The notes: generated by a model not told the origin, from the sequence alone. A DNA stretch of 64,000 nucleotides from Catalinimonas alkaloidigena (GCF_029504655.1 NZ_JAQFIL010000001.1:1245001-1309000); one strand, 5' to 3'. Positions 17,490 to 26,809 are shown, numbered from the stretch's first letter. Numbers and translations: made by a program.

Positions 17490-19274
17490 TTACTCCAGAA
17501 AATCAGGAGCATCTAGTTTGGTGGCAATACGGAATGCTGCGTTTACCAAACCTACATGACTGTAAGCCTGAGGGAAATTACCCCACTGGCTGCCAGTCGC
17601 GGCATCAACATCTTCACTGAAAAGGCCCAGGTGATTACTGTAGCCCATGATATTTTCAAAAGTGCGGGCAGCTTCATCCACACGCCCTACACAGGCTAGC
17701 GCTTCTACATACCAGAAAGCACAAATCAGAAATGTCGTTTCAGGCATACCAAAATCATCCATGTGCAGATAGCGATAGAAGAGACCATCTTCAGACTTCA
17801 ATTCTTTTTCCAGACTCTTTAGATGGTTCTTTGCTTTGTCTGAATTGCCATCCAGGTAGTTCATCATGATAAGCTGTAAAGTGCTGGCATCCAGGTTTTT
17901 GGTGCCTACTGCCTGAGTGTATACAGTTCGGTTAGGATCATAGCATTCCTCTATTTTATCAACGGCAGCCTGTTTTAGCTGAGTTGCTTTCTGTTCCAGT
18001 TTTTTGTCTTTGAGTCTTTTAGCAATCTTTAATGCAGCGGAACTGCCAGCCCAGTGGAAAAGATAAGTATAGCAATGGTACTGACTCAGGTCGCGGAATT
18101 CCCAGAGACCGGCGTCCGGTTCATACATCACTTCCTCTATTTTGTGAAGTACATCATACACCAGGTTTTGTGAGCCTGTCCGCTCATCATTGATAAAGCG
18201 GTGGTCGACATACAGGGGTAATAAGGATAATAATACCTGCCCGTACACATCGTTCTGAATGTGCTCATACGCCTGATTTCCTACCCTTACCGGCTGGTTT
18301 CCCAGATATCCTTTCAGGTCCATAATCTTTTCAACCAGCAAGTCACTTCCACTGATGGAGTAGAGCGGCTGATACCGGCTTTTCTGGCTGGCAGAAATAT
18401 TAGCGATATAGTAAAAGTACTTTTCCAGTTCTTCAAAGTGACCGATATGATTAAAAGCCGTAAGGGTATAATAAGTATCGCGGAGCCAGCAATAACGGTA
18501 ATCCCAGTTTCGACCACTGCCCGGTGCTTCGGGTAAGCTGGTGGTAGTAGAAGCAATAATGCCTCCGGTATCCTCAAACTGGTGAATCTTCAACACCAAA
18601 GCAGAGCGGATTACCTGTTGCTGATAAAAGTCGCTGATACTGGTACTTTTTACCCAGTGCTGCCAGTAGTTGACAGTCTTCTGTTGAAATATCTCGGAAG
18701 TACTTTCTACCGGAGCCTCCAGAGGGGCACCATAAGTGAGCACCAGATAGCGGGTATCATTCAGCACAAAGTGCTGATCTTCCATGATGTAAGTCAATGA
18801 GATATTGGTAGTTAGCCTGATCTCACTTTTAAGGCCCAGAAATTTGATGTGGTTGCTAGCCTGATTCATAGAAGGCTTCAAGCCACCATACTCACCCACA
18901 GGCTCACATTTCACCTTGACCCTGGGAGTACCTGAAAGGGGCTCTATCTTACGGACCAGCATCAGAGGCTTAAAATACCGATCATACTGAAAGAAACGGG
19001 GGGCAAAGTCAGTGACCCTGTACTTACCATCTTCATTTTCTATCTCAGTACATAAGACATTGGTGTTTTCTATATAGTACTGGTGTGATTTATATGTATC
19101 GGAAGAAGGTAGAATACTAAATTCACCCCCCTTTTCGTCATCAAGAAGTCCTCCAAAAACAAAGCTGCTATCAAAGCGGGGCCAGCAAAGCCAGTTTACA
19201 TTCGTATTCTTATGAACCAGTGCCAAAAAAGCACAGTTTCCTATCACGCCAAAGTCGTATGTATGTTTGCTCAT
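17490..19274 (-). CDS. Glycoside hydrolase family 15 protein (glucoamylase/trehalase-like)
   Basis: A 594-residue protein with the two-part GH15 layout: an N-terminal beta-sandwich (residues 1-205, IGNCAFLALVHKNTNVNWLC) and an (alpha/alpha)6 barrel from about 215. The family signature RNWDYRYCWLRD is at 255-266, followed by YTLTAFNHIGH. Acidic residues suitable for catalysis occur in the barrel, for example around LWEFRDLSQYH and near LFSEDVDAATGSQWGNFPQAYSH, but exact catalytic pairs are not assigned. There is no signal peptide, so it is cytoplasmic. Cytoplasmic GH15 enzymes include trehalases and alpha-glucosidases. Convergence with the trehalose synthase/phosphatase suggests trehalose or glycogen turnover, but the substrate is inference. 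Confidence 0.9.
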   Translation of the reverse strand: MSKHTYDFGVIGNCAFLALVHKNTNVNWLCWPRFDSSFVFGGLLDDEKGGEFSILPSSDTYKSHQYYIENTNVLCTEIENEDGKYRVTDFAPRFFQYDRYFKPLMLVRKIEPLSGTPRVKVKCEPVGEYGGLKPSMNQASNHIKFLGLKSEIRLTTNISLTYIMEDQHFVLNDTRYLVLTYGAPLEAPVESTSEIFQQKTVNYWQHWVKSTSISDFYQQQVIRSALVLKIHQFEDTGGIIASTTTSLPEAPGSGRNWDYRYCWLRDTYYTLTAFNHIGHFEELEKYFYYIANISASQKSRYQPLYSISGSDLLVEKIMDLKGYLGNQPVRVGNQAYEHIQNDVYGQVLLSLLPLYVDHRFINDERTGSQNLVYDVLHKIEEVMYEPDAGLWEFRDLSQYHCYTYLFHWAGSSAALKIAKRLKDKKLEQKATQLKQAAVDKIEECYDPNRTVYTQAVGTKNLDASTLQLIMMNYLDGNSDKAKNHLKSLEKELKSEDGLFYRYLHMDDFGMPETTFLICAFWYVEALACVGRVDEAARTFENIMGYSNHLGLFSEDVDAATGSQWGNFPQAYSHVGLVNAAFRIATKLDAPDFLE

Positions 19275-19522
19275 GCTTAAATCTTGATTTTTCGCATATT
19301 AGACATCTCCTTAGAGAAATCAAATATTTTCTACTTTGTTATACAAGTAACATGCTCGTTAGAAAGTAAAGAGATTGTCAAACAATGACCAAGACAGCAA
19401 AGAATTTTTTGATTTAATTTGATTTTTGTCAATAATATGATTGTATCACCGATGTACTTACTTGCAAATAAACCATACGCTTCATTAATTTAAGCCTTAG
19501 CGATTTTACTCAACCTTCACCT

Positions 19523-20131
19523 ATGAAAATATTAGCCATCGGCCGTAATTATGCCGAACACATAAAAGAATTAAATAATGAAAGCTCTGGAGAGCCGGTA
19601 GTCTTTATGAAGCCGGATACTGCTTTGCTTAAAAACAATGACCCTTTTTATTATCCTGACTTTACTAATGATATACATTTTGAAGTAGAAATTTTGCTAA
19701 AAATTGCAAAAGAGGGAAAGTACATACAGGAGAAATTTGCGCACAAATATTACGAAGAAATAGGTATAGGCATTGACTTTACGGCTCGGGATTTGCAACA
19801 GAAAGCCAAAGAAAAAGGCCTTCCCTGGTTGCTGGCTAAAGGCTTTAACGGTTCTGCGCCAATCTCAGAATTTGTGCCCAAAGATCAGTTTGACCTGGGA
19901 GATCTCAATTTCAGCCTGAAGGTAGATGAGCAAATAAGACAGCAGGGGAATACAAGTATGATGTTGTTTAAGTTTGACTTCCTGGTAAGCTATCTGTCAA
20001 AGTATTTTACCTTAAAAAAGGGTGATATCATCTTTACCGGAACTCCCAAGGGAGTCGGTGCTATTGAGAAAGGGGAGGTCTTAACGGCTTATATAGAAGA
20101 CAAAAAAATGTTGGAGTGTGAAATCAAATAG
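19523..20131 (+). CDS. Fumarylacetoacetate hydrolase (FAH) family protein
   Basis: A 202-residue single-domain member of the FAH/YcgM superfamily, which includes acylpyruvate hydrolases, decarboxylases and oxaloacetate tautomerases. Visible family features are IGRNYAEHIKELNN (6-19), the metal-binding acidic pair in DIHFEVEILLKI (50-61), GIDFTARDLQ (about 89-98), and GDIIFTGTPKGVGAI near the C-terminus. The exact substrate cannot be told. The gene overlaps the following M23 peptidase start by 14 bases, so the two are probably co-translated, although no metabolic link between them is evident. Confidence 0.9.
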   Translation: MKILAIGRNYAEHIKELNNESSGEPVVFMKPDTALLKNNDPFYYPDFTNDIHFEVEILLKIAKEGKYIQEKFAHKYYEEIGIGIDFTARDLQQKAKEKGLPWLLAKGFNGSAPISEFVPKDQFDLGDLNFSLKVDEQIRQQGNTSMMLFKFDFLVSYLSKYFTLKKGDIIFTGTPKGVGAIEKGEVLTAYIEDKKMLECEIK

Positions 20132-22055
20132 AATTACTTTACTGCTATCGTTACTTTTAGTTTCAACCATATTTACCTCTCTAAAACCTGAAGGGGAGCC
20201 TGCAGAGGATTATTATATCTTTCCTATCAACCCGGGGCAGCGAAATTATCTCTCGGGTAATTTTTGCGAGCTCAGGAGCTCTCATATGCATGCGGGGCTG
20301 GATATTAAGGTTGGAGGAGTGGTGGGTGCTCCGGTGCATGCCGCAGCACAAGGTTATATCAGCAGGATAAAAATTTCATGGGGGGGGTACGGTAATGCGC
20401 TTTATCTTCAGCATCCCAACGGTACAACGACAGTCTACGCTCACCTGGATCAGTTTAACGACAGGATAGCAGAGTATGTCCGTGAGGCGCAGTACAGAAA
20501 CAAAACTTTTGACATAGAGCTTTTTCCTGACAAAGCTGACCTTCAGGTAAAGAGAGGAGAGGTAATTGGTAAAGCCGGCAACTCCGGCTCCTCCGGCGGA
20601 CCACACCTACACTTTGAGATCAGAGATGCCAATCAGGTTCCTATGGACCCTTTACAATATAACTTTAGTGAGATTGTAGACAATATTGCTCCATATGTGC
20701 GCAAAGTAGCATTAGTGACTCTGGATAAAGACGCTCGTATTAATGGTCAGTTTGGCAGATTTGAATTTCCGGTTCGCAGTAACGGAAATCGCTATGAAGT
20801 GAGTGAAAACATCAAAGTACATGGTAAGATAGGCGTAGAAATCGCTGCTTTTGACCGGGCCGATGGCGTGCGTAATGTATATGGAGTAACGGCTGCCGCA
20901 ATGACTTTTGATGGAGAGCCTCAGTTTAGTTACCTCACTGATAAAATGTCTTTCTCACAGACTAAGAATATTCATGTTTTTACGAATTACGAAGAGCGCT
21001 ATCGTCAGGACCGTACTTTCTTCAGGTTATATGTAGCAGATGGTAATACCTTACCGCTCTATAAAACCTCGCGCAACCAGGGAAAGCTTATTATCAAAGA
21101 TAATGAACAGCATCAGGTAGATGTGAAATTGACCGATCACTATGGGAACAGTAGCAGCTTACGTTTGTCTTTGAAAGGTGCACAGCCTGAGCCGGAAAGC
21201 AACTTTAAGATTCGTTATTTCAGCAAGCCTTATAACAATAAAAACTACCATGTCCGGGGAAACACCTTACAACTCTATGTACCGGTAGAAAAGGACCCCG
21301 AAGGAATGTATGAGAGAAAACTGGCTAAGTTCTTCGCTAACCGTATGGATTATGAAGAGCCTCCTGCTTATGTAGTAAATGATATGGCCATTTACCTTTG
21401 GGACTTGAGACGTGGCACCCCGGATTCAGTGGATCTGTGTGGAAGTCAAGAGAAGCTTCCAATTAAAATGAAAGTGCCGGCCTATAATGCTTTCAGCTTC
21501 TATCAGCCTGAGATGGATATCTACTTTTCCAAATCCGCTCTTTTTGATACTTTATACCTGACTACTGACTATAAAGTAGATGCTGACCGCGAGATATTTA
21601 CCATTCATGAAGATAATACTCCCCTTAAAGGTAGTATCAATATCAAACTGAAGCCTAAAATGCTACCCCCCGGCCCTAGAGATAAAATGAACGTGTATCG
21701 TATCTCTAATTCAGGTGATTTAAGTTACGAAGGAGGTGAGTGGAATGGTAACACCATCTCATTCAATACCCGTTCGTTCGGAGATTATGTGCTGGCTACT
21801 GATACGATCTCTCCGGTAATTACGCCTATCAATGTGAGTGCCAAGCAGCTAAAATTCAAGATTGAAGACCAGATGTCAGGTATCAAAAGCTACAATATGT
21901 ATGTTGACGGTAAGTGGGTTTTGATGCGCTATGATTACAAATGGGATGTAATCTGGACTGATTCTGATGACCAAAGAGCGGATCTTTCAGGAGATTACAA
22001 GCTTGTGGTGGAAGATATAGCTGGCAATGAAATGGTGTTTGAAGGAAAAATATGA
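20118..22055 (+). CDS. M23-family metallopeptidase, exported
   Basis: A 645-residue zinc peptidase of the LytM/M23 type, expected to cut peptidoglycan cross-links in the periplasm. A hydrophobic leader at 6-21 (ITLLLSLLLVSTIFTS) indicates export. The catalytic zinc ligands are H58 and D62 in HAGLD, and H165 in PHLHFEI, with H163 and H109 (YAHL) as active-site histidines. Residues 175-645 form a large non-catalytic region rich in beta strands, including IAAFDRADGVRNVYGV, SGIKSYNMYVDGKW and VVEDIAGNEMVFEG, like the Ig-type modules of cell-surface proteins. The start is GTG, chosen because it gives the complete leader. It overlaps the FAH gene by 14 bases. Confidence 0.92.
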   Translation: MKSNRITLLLSLLLVSTIFTSLKPEGEPAEDYYIFPINPGQRNYLSGNFCELRSSHMHAGLDIKVGGVVGAPVHAAAQGYISRIKISWGGYGNALYLQHPNGTTTVYAHLDQFNDRIAEYVREAQYRNKTFDIELFPDKADLQVKRGEVIGKAGNSGSSGGPHLHFEIRDANQVPMDPLQYNFSEIVDNIAPYVRKVALVTLDKDARINGQFGRFEFPVRSNGNRYEVSENIKVHGKIGVEIAAFDRADGVRNVYGVTAAAMTFDGEPQFSYLTDKMSFSQTKNIHVFTNYEERYRQDRTFFRLYVADGNTLPLYKTSRNQGKLIIKDNEQHQVDVKLTDHYGNSSSLRLSLKGAQPEPESNFKIRYFSKPYNNKNYHVRGNTLQLYVPVEKDPEGMYERKLAKFFANRMDYEEPPAYVVNDMAIYLWDLRRGTPDSVDLCGSQEKLPIKMKVPAYNAFSFYQPEMDIYFSKSALFDTLYLTTDYKVDADREIFTIHEDNTPLKGSINIKLKPKMLPPGPRDKMNVYRISNSGDLSYEGGEWNGNTISFNTRSFGDYVLATDTISPVITPINVSAKQLKFKIEDQMSGIKSYNMYVDGKWVLMRYDYKWDVIWTDSDDQRADLSGDYKLVVEDIAGNEMVFEGKI

Positions 22056-22168
22056 TGGGGAATGTTATAGTTCACCCTTGTGTTGGTATGATTTAGTAAA
22101 AAGTAAAGCGATAACAAATACACTCAGACCCAAAGCACAATAACCATAGGAATCATCGCAACTCTAAA

Positions 22169-22252
22169 ATGAAACTTAAACTCCACAAAGACATCATAGC
22201 CATCGTTGTATTTGTACTGGTTTTTCTTATTCTTTGGCTTTTCTTTCGCTGA
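22169..22252 (+). CDS. Possible 27-residue single-pass membrane peptide
   Basis: ATG at 22169 opens a short frame encoding MKLKLHKDIIAIVVFVLVFL followed by ILWLFFR and a stop. A basic, soluble N-terminus and one continuous 17-residue hydrophobic helix make this look like a genuine small membrane peptide rather than random sequence. It lies alone in the 215 bases between the M23 peptidase and the YdcF-like gene, ending 18 bases before the latter. No family is recognised. No strong promoter or ribosome site is seen. Confidence 0.4.
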   Translation: MKLKLHKDIIAIVVFVLVFLILWLFFR

Positions 22253-22270
22253 CAGTCTAGTCTTTGCCAC

Positions 22271-23026
22271 ATGTTTTTCATCCTTTCCAAAACTTTGTAT
22301 TTTCTGATCATGCCGGTTACATTGATTGTGCTGGCGTTTTTGTTAAGCTGGTTTTATAAAAAATACCGCCGGCTTTTTTTGTTGACCGGGCTTATATTGT
22401 TACTGCTATTTACAAACTACATGATCGGCAATGCCTTGGTACGCTGGTGGGAAATACCTCCTACACCCCTCAATGAACTCCCTGCCTACCAAGTAGGAAT
22501 CGTTTTAGGAGGAATTACTTCAGATAAAGATCCTCGTGACAGAGTGCATGTAAGTGGTGCTGCTGACAGAATTCTGCATGCTATTCATTTATACCGTGAA
22601 GGAAAAATTGATAAGATATTAATCAGCGGCGGGTCAGGGAAAATTCTGAAAGATGATATTCCTGAGGCAGAGCTGCTTAAGAAAATTCTACTGCTCAGCA
22701 AAGTGCCGGAAAAAGATATCATGATAGAAGCTTCCTCAAGAAATACACGCGAGAATGCCTTGTTCAGTGCAAAAATTTTAAATGAGAATTATAAACCGGA
22801 ACGATTTCTTCTGATCACTTCTGCTTTTCATATGCGGAGAGCCAAAGCTTGTTTTGAAAAAGTGGGGTTGGAAGTGGATACTTATAGCGTAGACATGCGT
22901 GGCAATGAATTTGAGTTTACGCCTGACGAGCTGTTCATCCCTACCTCTACAGCTATTGGAAGCTGGGAAGTCGTAATACGTGAACTAACGGGAATGCTGG
23001 CCTACAAAATCTCCGGATACATCTGA
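22271..23026 (+). CDS. YdcF/SanA/ElyC-family membrane protein (DUF218)
   Basis: A 251-residue protein with two N-terminal membrane helices (about 5-25 and 33-50) followed by a DUF218 domain. The domain landmarks are QVGIVLGG (about 74-81), the helix ILHAIHLYREGKIDKILISGGSG, the EASSRNTRENALFS segment (about 154-167), and LITSAFHMRRAKACFEKVG. Members such as ElyC and SanA affect envelope polysaccharide metabolism or the permeability barrier. The biochemical activity is not established. It stands between an M23 peptidase and a metal hydrolase on the same strand. Confidence 0.88.
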   Translation: MFFILSKTLYFLIMPVTLIVLAFLLSWFYKKYRRLFLLTGLILLLLFTNYMIGNALVRWWEIPPTPLNELPAYQVGIVLGGITSDKDPRDRVHVSGAADRILHAIHLYREGKIDKILISGGSGKILKDDIPEAELLKKILLLSKVPEKDIMIEASSRNTRENALFSAKILNENYKPERFLLITSAFHMRRAKACFEKVGLEVDTYSVDMRGNEFEFTPDELFIPTSTAIGSWEVVIRELTGMLAYKISGYI

Positions 23027-23089
23027 TCGCTTGTGAATAAGGCCTGAAAGTCATAAATTCTGTACTTTTAGAGATTAACCTATTTTTCC

Positions 23090-23992
23090 ATGATCAAAAT
23101 ATTAGATCTTAACTTTTTAGGCATCAACAGAGCCATTGCATCTTTCCTTGTGGAGACTTCCGAAGGACCAATCCTTTTTGAAACCGGCCCCTATAGTACT
23201 TTCCCGCATTTGGTAGAACAGGTCAAAAATGCTGGTCATGCCCCCACTGACATCAAACATGTATTTCTCACCCACATACACTTTGACCATGCTGGTGCTG
23301 CCTGGGCATTTGCTAAGCAGGGGGCAAAAATTTATGTCCATCCGTTCGGAGAAAAACATCTGGCTAATCCTGAAAAGCTGTGGAATTCAGCTAAGCAAAT
23401 TTACAAGAACGATATGGAAAGACTCTGGGGTGATATGCAGCCTATTCCTGAAGATCAGCTCACAGCTGTGGAGCATGAATCCGAGGTTACCATAGGAAAT
23501 ACTAAAATCAAAGCCTGGCATACCCCCGGCCACGCGGTACACCATATTGCCTGGCAGCTAGATGATATCATTTTTACCGGTGATGTAGCCGGTGTTCGGG
23601 TAAATCCTGAAGATCAGGTAGTAGAGCCTCCTTGTCCTCCTCCCGATATCAATGTAGAAGACTGGCTGGATTCTATCAGAACCATCCGAACACTTAGCCC
23701 CCAAGCCTTGTACTTGACCCACTTTGGAAAAATAGAAGATATCAGCTGGCATCTGGACGAGCTGGAAAAAAGGTTGATTGAGTGGAGTAACTGGATCAAA
23801 ACGAAAATGGAATTGGGAAAAAATGCTGAAGAAACTGTGCCCGAGTTTAAAGCATTTGTGGCCAACCAGCTGAGTGAGATGGGGGTAGGAGAAAAAGCCA
23901 TCCGGCAATACGAAGCTGCTAACCCTTCCTACATGAGCGTAGCAGGGCTTATGCGCTACTGGAAGAAGAAAAAAGAAAGAGAGCAGGCTTAA
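23090..23992 (+). CDS. Metallo-beta-lactamase-fold hydrolase
   Basis: A 300-residue cytoplasmic enzyme. The MBL zinc motif THIHFDHAG lies at 61-69 (H62, H64, D66, H67), then a histidine in HTPGHAVHH (about 145-153), an aspartate in IIFTGDVAG, and the final histidine in YLTHFGKIED. This is a glyoxalase-II-like arrangement. The substrate is unknown. The stop codon overlaps that of the convergent cydB by 4 bases, so no terminator separates them. Confidence 0.92.
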   Translation: MIKILDLNFLGINRAIASFLVETSEGPILFETGPYSTFPHLVEQVKNAGHAPTDIKHVFLTHIHFDHAGAAWAFAKQGAKIYVHPFGEKHLANPEKLWNSAKQIYKNDMERLWGDMQPIPEDQLTAVEHESEVTIGNTKIKAWHTPGHAVHHIAWQLDDIIFTGDVAGVRVNPEDQVVEPPCPPPDINVEDWLDSIRTIRTLSPQALYLTHFGKIEDISWHLDELEKRLIEWSNWIKTKMELGKNAEETVPEFKAFVANQLSEMGVGEKAIRQYEAANPSYMSVAGLMRYWKKKKEREQA

Positions 23993-25065
23993 TAACTGCT
24001 TTCATTAAGCTTGGTCTTTCCCCGATACGTCCAGTAGATCAATGAAGTATAGCCCAGAACAAAAGGTAGACCCCAGATTGCTACAAAAAACATGGTGCGC
24101 AGAGTATATCCGGAGGAGGCACCATTGTAAATATCCAGATTAAATTCAGGCGATAGGCTGGAAATCATCATATTGGGAAAAATGCCCAGGGCGAAAAGTC
24201 CTATAATGGCACCCATGGTACAAGCTGATGAAATGAATGTCTGCATGGGTTTATCTTTCGCTAGCGTACGAGGAATGTTCGCAATAGACAACAAATTAAG
24301 CAATACGATAAACCAGGCCAGGATAGAGATTAAAGTATGATGCTCAGCTACTAATGCATGATAAGCTCCTGGCAGCTCTATCAGACCAAAGGAAAAATTA
24401 GCGACCATTTCTGGTCTTAAGTAAAGCGTGGCGGCGGTAGTAATGGCAAACATGATCACAAAAATGATATAGCTACTTCTTATCCATCCTTTTACCTGGT
24501 TTTGAAGGGCGCCTTCAGTTTTTAAATTCAAATAGATAGCTCCATGCATAGTAAACATTGACAAATTGAAGAACCCGGTCAAAATGGTGTAAGGCGTGAT
24601 TAGGTCAAAAAAAGTACCCTGATAAACTTTGTCTGAGCCTATTGCGAAACCCATCACGACATTGCCAATGGCAATACCAAATAGTATGGCCGCGATCATG
24701 GAAGCCATGCCAAAGCTGGTATCCCAGGTGCTGCGCCACCTTTTACTGGGCTCTTTACTACGAAACTCAATGGATACTGCTCTGAAAATTAGTGCGATGA
24801 GTAACAGCATAAAGGGAAGATAAAACCCTGAAAAAGCGGTAGCATACACCTCAGGAAAAGCTGCGAATAAAGCTCCCCCTGCGGTAATCAGCCACACCTC
24901 GTTGCCATCCCAGACCGGTCCGATAGAATTAAGCATAATACGGCGGTTATGGTCACCTTTGCTGAACAGATGGAGTATCCCTACACCAAGATCAAAGCCA
25001 TCCAGAATAGCGTAGCCTACCAGTAAAAGACCAATAAGAATGTACCAGATTACATTAAAATCCAT
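23989..25065 (-). CDS. cydB: Cytochrome bd ubiquinol oxidase subunit II
   Basis: The smaller core subunit of cytochrome bd, 358 residues with about eight or nine helices. Family motifs are YAILDGFDLGVGIL (18-31), IGPVWDGNEVWLITAGGALFAAFPEVYA (48-75) and RAVSIEFRSKE (about 94-104). Together with CydA it reduces oxygen to water using quinol, with high oxygen affinity and resistance to nitric oxide and sulfide. The gene follows cydA after 12 bases. Confidence 0.96.
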   Translation of the reverse strand: MDFNVIWYILIGLLLVGYAILDGFDLGVGILHLFSKGDHNRRIMLNSIGPVWDGNEVWLITAGGALFAAFPEVYATAFSGFYLPFMLLLIALIFRAVSIEFRSKEPSKRWRSTWDTSFGMASMIAAILFGIAIGNVVMGFAIGSDKVYQGTFFDLITPYTILTGFFNLSMFTMHGAIYLNLKTEGALQNQVKGWIRSSYIIFVIMFAITTAATLYLRPEMVANFSFGLIELPGAYHALVAEHHTLISILAWFIVLLNLLSIANIPRTLAKDKPMQTFISSACTMGAIIGLFALGIFPNMMISSLSPEFNLDIYNGASSGYTLRTMFFVAIWGLPFVLGYTSLIYWTYRGKTKLNESSY

Positions 25066-25077
25066 AGTTTTATGCGC

Positions 25078-26472
25078 TTATTTTATCAGTTTCGACAAAG
25101 GATCAATGCGTTCTTCACGGTGATGATAGGTTTCAGGTCCGTGAACGTGATCTTCCGGCCCATGCTTTATTTCCCTGTCCAGTACATACAGCCAGACAAA
25201 GAAGAGCAGGGTATAGACGATGAAAAACAGAATCAATGAGATTAACACTTCAGGAGCAGTGACGGATTTGGATAAGCCGTCAGATGTTCTCAGCAAATCT
25301 TGTACAATCCAGGGCTGCCTTCCTCTTTCTGCTGACACCCAGCCGGCTTGATTGGCAATGACAGGCAGCACTACGAGAGGGACATATAATTTCATGAGCC
25401 AGGTTTTATCAAAGAGTTTTTTTCTGAAGAGGAGGAAAAGACTCAGCAGGGTCAAAAGAATAAAAAACATGCCCAAAGCTACCATTAGGTGATAGGTCTG
25501 GAACACCTGAGCTACCGGAGGCCAGTCTTCCTTTTTAATTTGGTCTAGTCCTTTCACTTCAGCTTCAAAGTCCCCATACAATAGGAAGCTGAGCAGCCCT
25601 GGAATTTCTATACCATAGGTTGCCTGCTCTTCCGGATCCGTCCAGCCAATAATGGAAAGTGGGGCAGCTTTTTGTGTCTCGTACAATCCCTCAAAAGCAG
25701 CAAGCTTGGCGGGTTGATATTCTCCCACTACCTGTGCATGATAATGCCCGATTGCCGGTTGAATAAGCGCAGCGGTGGCTGCCACAATCAGAGCCAAAGA
25801 GAAAGAACGGTAGGCAAACTCCAGATCCCGCTTTTTGATAATAAAATAGGCCGCGACACTCATGATCAGAAAAGCGCCCTGTATCCAGGACCCTACGATT
25901 ACATGAAAAAAACGCACCATAGAAGAAGGGTTGAAGACTACTCCCCAAAAATCGGTGATGACTGCCCGGGTGTAACCATCTGCAGTAACGGCAAGTTCGT
26001 AGGCGACAGGAGTTTGCTGCCATGAGTTGGCCACCACAATCCAAAAGGCCGACATCATTGAGCCAAAGGCTACCATACAGGTGGCAAAAAGATGCATACC
26101 CGGTTTTACCCGGTTCCAGCCAAACAGCAGGATCGCCAGAAATCCGGATTCCAGAAAAAAGGCAAAAATGCCTTCCGCTGCCAGAGGGGAACCAAAAATA
26201 TCGCCCACAAATCTGGAATAAGTAGCCCAGTTGGTTCCAAACTCAAATTCCATAACAATACCGGTAGCTACCCCTATGGAAAAGTTGGCCGCGAATATTT
26301 TTATCCAGAATCGGGTAATAGACTCGTAGATTTTTTTACGGGTCACATAGTAAAGCGTCTCGTAGATGACCAGTAGCAGCCCCATCCCAATGCTGAAGGG
26401 GGGGAAGATGTAATGAAACATGATAGTAAAGGCAAACTGTAGGCGTGATAAAAACTCAATGTCCAGTTCCAT
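25078..26472 (-). CDS. cydA: Cytochrome bd ubiquinol oxidase subunit I
   Basis: The haem-carrying subunit. The start chosen is the ATG giving [20 protein letters not shown], because the family always begins with this helix; the frame is open 60 bases further upstream but that part is foreign and overlaps the preceding gene. The length from this start is 464 residues. The conserved axial histidine of this first helix is H20, in FHYIFPP. The [17 protein letters not shown] stretch is the conserved start of the quinol-binding Q loop, and [12 protein letters not shown] includes the methionine haem ligand region. The Q loop is of the short type. The C-terminus is histidine-rich and acidic ([15 protein letters not shown]), possibly metal-binding or just a tail. 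Confidence 0.96.
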   Translation of the reverse strand: MELDIEFLSRLQFAFTIMFHYIFPPFSIGMGLLLVIYETLYYVTRKKIYESITRFWIKIFAANFSIGVATGIVMEFEFGTNWATYSRFVGDIFGSPLAAEGIFAFFLESGFLAILLFGWNRVKPGMHLFATCMVAFGSMMSAFWIVVANSWQQTPVAYELAVTADGYTRAVITDFWGVVFNPSSMVRFFHVIVGSWIQGAFLIMSVAAYFIIKKRDLEFAYRSFSLALIVAATAALIQPAIGHYHAQVVGEYQPAKLAAFEGLYETQKAAPLSIIGWTDPEEQATYGIEIPGLLSFLLYGDFEAEVKGLDQIKKEDWPPVAQVFQTYHLMVALGMFFILLTLLSLFLLFRKKLFDKTWLMKLYVPLVVLPVIANQAGWVSAERGRQPWIVQDLLRTSDGLSKSVTAPEVLISLILFFIVYTLLFFVWLYVLDREIKHGPEDHVHGPETYHHREERIDPLSKLIK

Positions 26473-26680
26473 GGTCGGCTTTTTTGTGTAGTAAATAAAC
26501 AAGCAGGACGCCCAGACTGAAAGCCAGGCCACAAACGATTTTCATGATTTTGGTGAAAGGAAAGCCCATCACCAGTTCAGGGATGAAGGGCAAACTGGTC
26601 ATCAACCGATAAAAAATCATGGTAATAAAGACCAGGATAAACACTTGCTGTACGGGTGACTTCTGTCTCAAGTGCTTCAT
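26456..26680 (-). CDS. Small membrane protein gene overlapping cydA
   Basis: A 74-residue protein: a basic N-terminus (MKHLRQKSPVQQ), a first hydrophobic segment (VFILVFITMIFYRLM, about 13-27), a short loop, a second segment (IMKIVCGLAFSLGVLLVYLL, about 45-64), and a polar [10 protein letters not shown] tail. Its last 17 bases overlap the cydA start, so the two are translationally coupled. It could be an accessory subunit or assembly factor of the bd oxidase, as small membrane proteins (CydX, CydH, DUF4492 types) are elsewhere. It is longer than CydX and has two helices, and I cannot place it in a named family. Confidence 0.75.
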   Translation of the reverse strand: MKHLRQKSPVQQVFILVFITMIFYRLMTSLPFIPELVMGFPFTKIMKIVCGLAFSLGVLLVYLLHKKADHGTGH

Positions 26681-26731
26681 AAAAATACTTCAGTTTGGAG
26701 GTGAAGCTACAGCCCAAACTTTGCATTTACA

Positions 26732-26754
26732 ATAAGTATTCATAGAATACTTAT
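26732..26754. promoter_or_regulatory. Perfect 10-base dyad upstream of the cyd operon
   Basis: ATAAGTATTC at 26732-26741 and GAATACTTAT at 26745-26754 are exact reverse complements around a 3-base spacer. The dyad lies between the divergent cyd-operon small gene (start 26680) and the phosphoesterase gene (start 26810), 52 and 55 bases from the two start codons. It looks like an operator for a dimeric regulator. It does not match the FNR/CRP half-site TTGAT or TGTGA. No T-run follows, so a terminator is unlikely. Confidence 0.55.
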
Positions 26755-26809
26755 GCGAAATAGCAGTTCCATAAAGGCTATAAAATTAATGATGAATTAA
26801 TCATAAAAA

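Noticed and set aside
26473..26532. Upstream extension of cydA by 20 residues
   Set aside because: The extension is foreign to CydA, and the following ATG starts the conserved first helix with its haem ligand.
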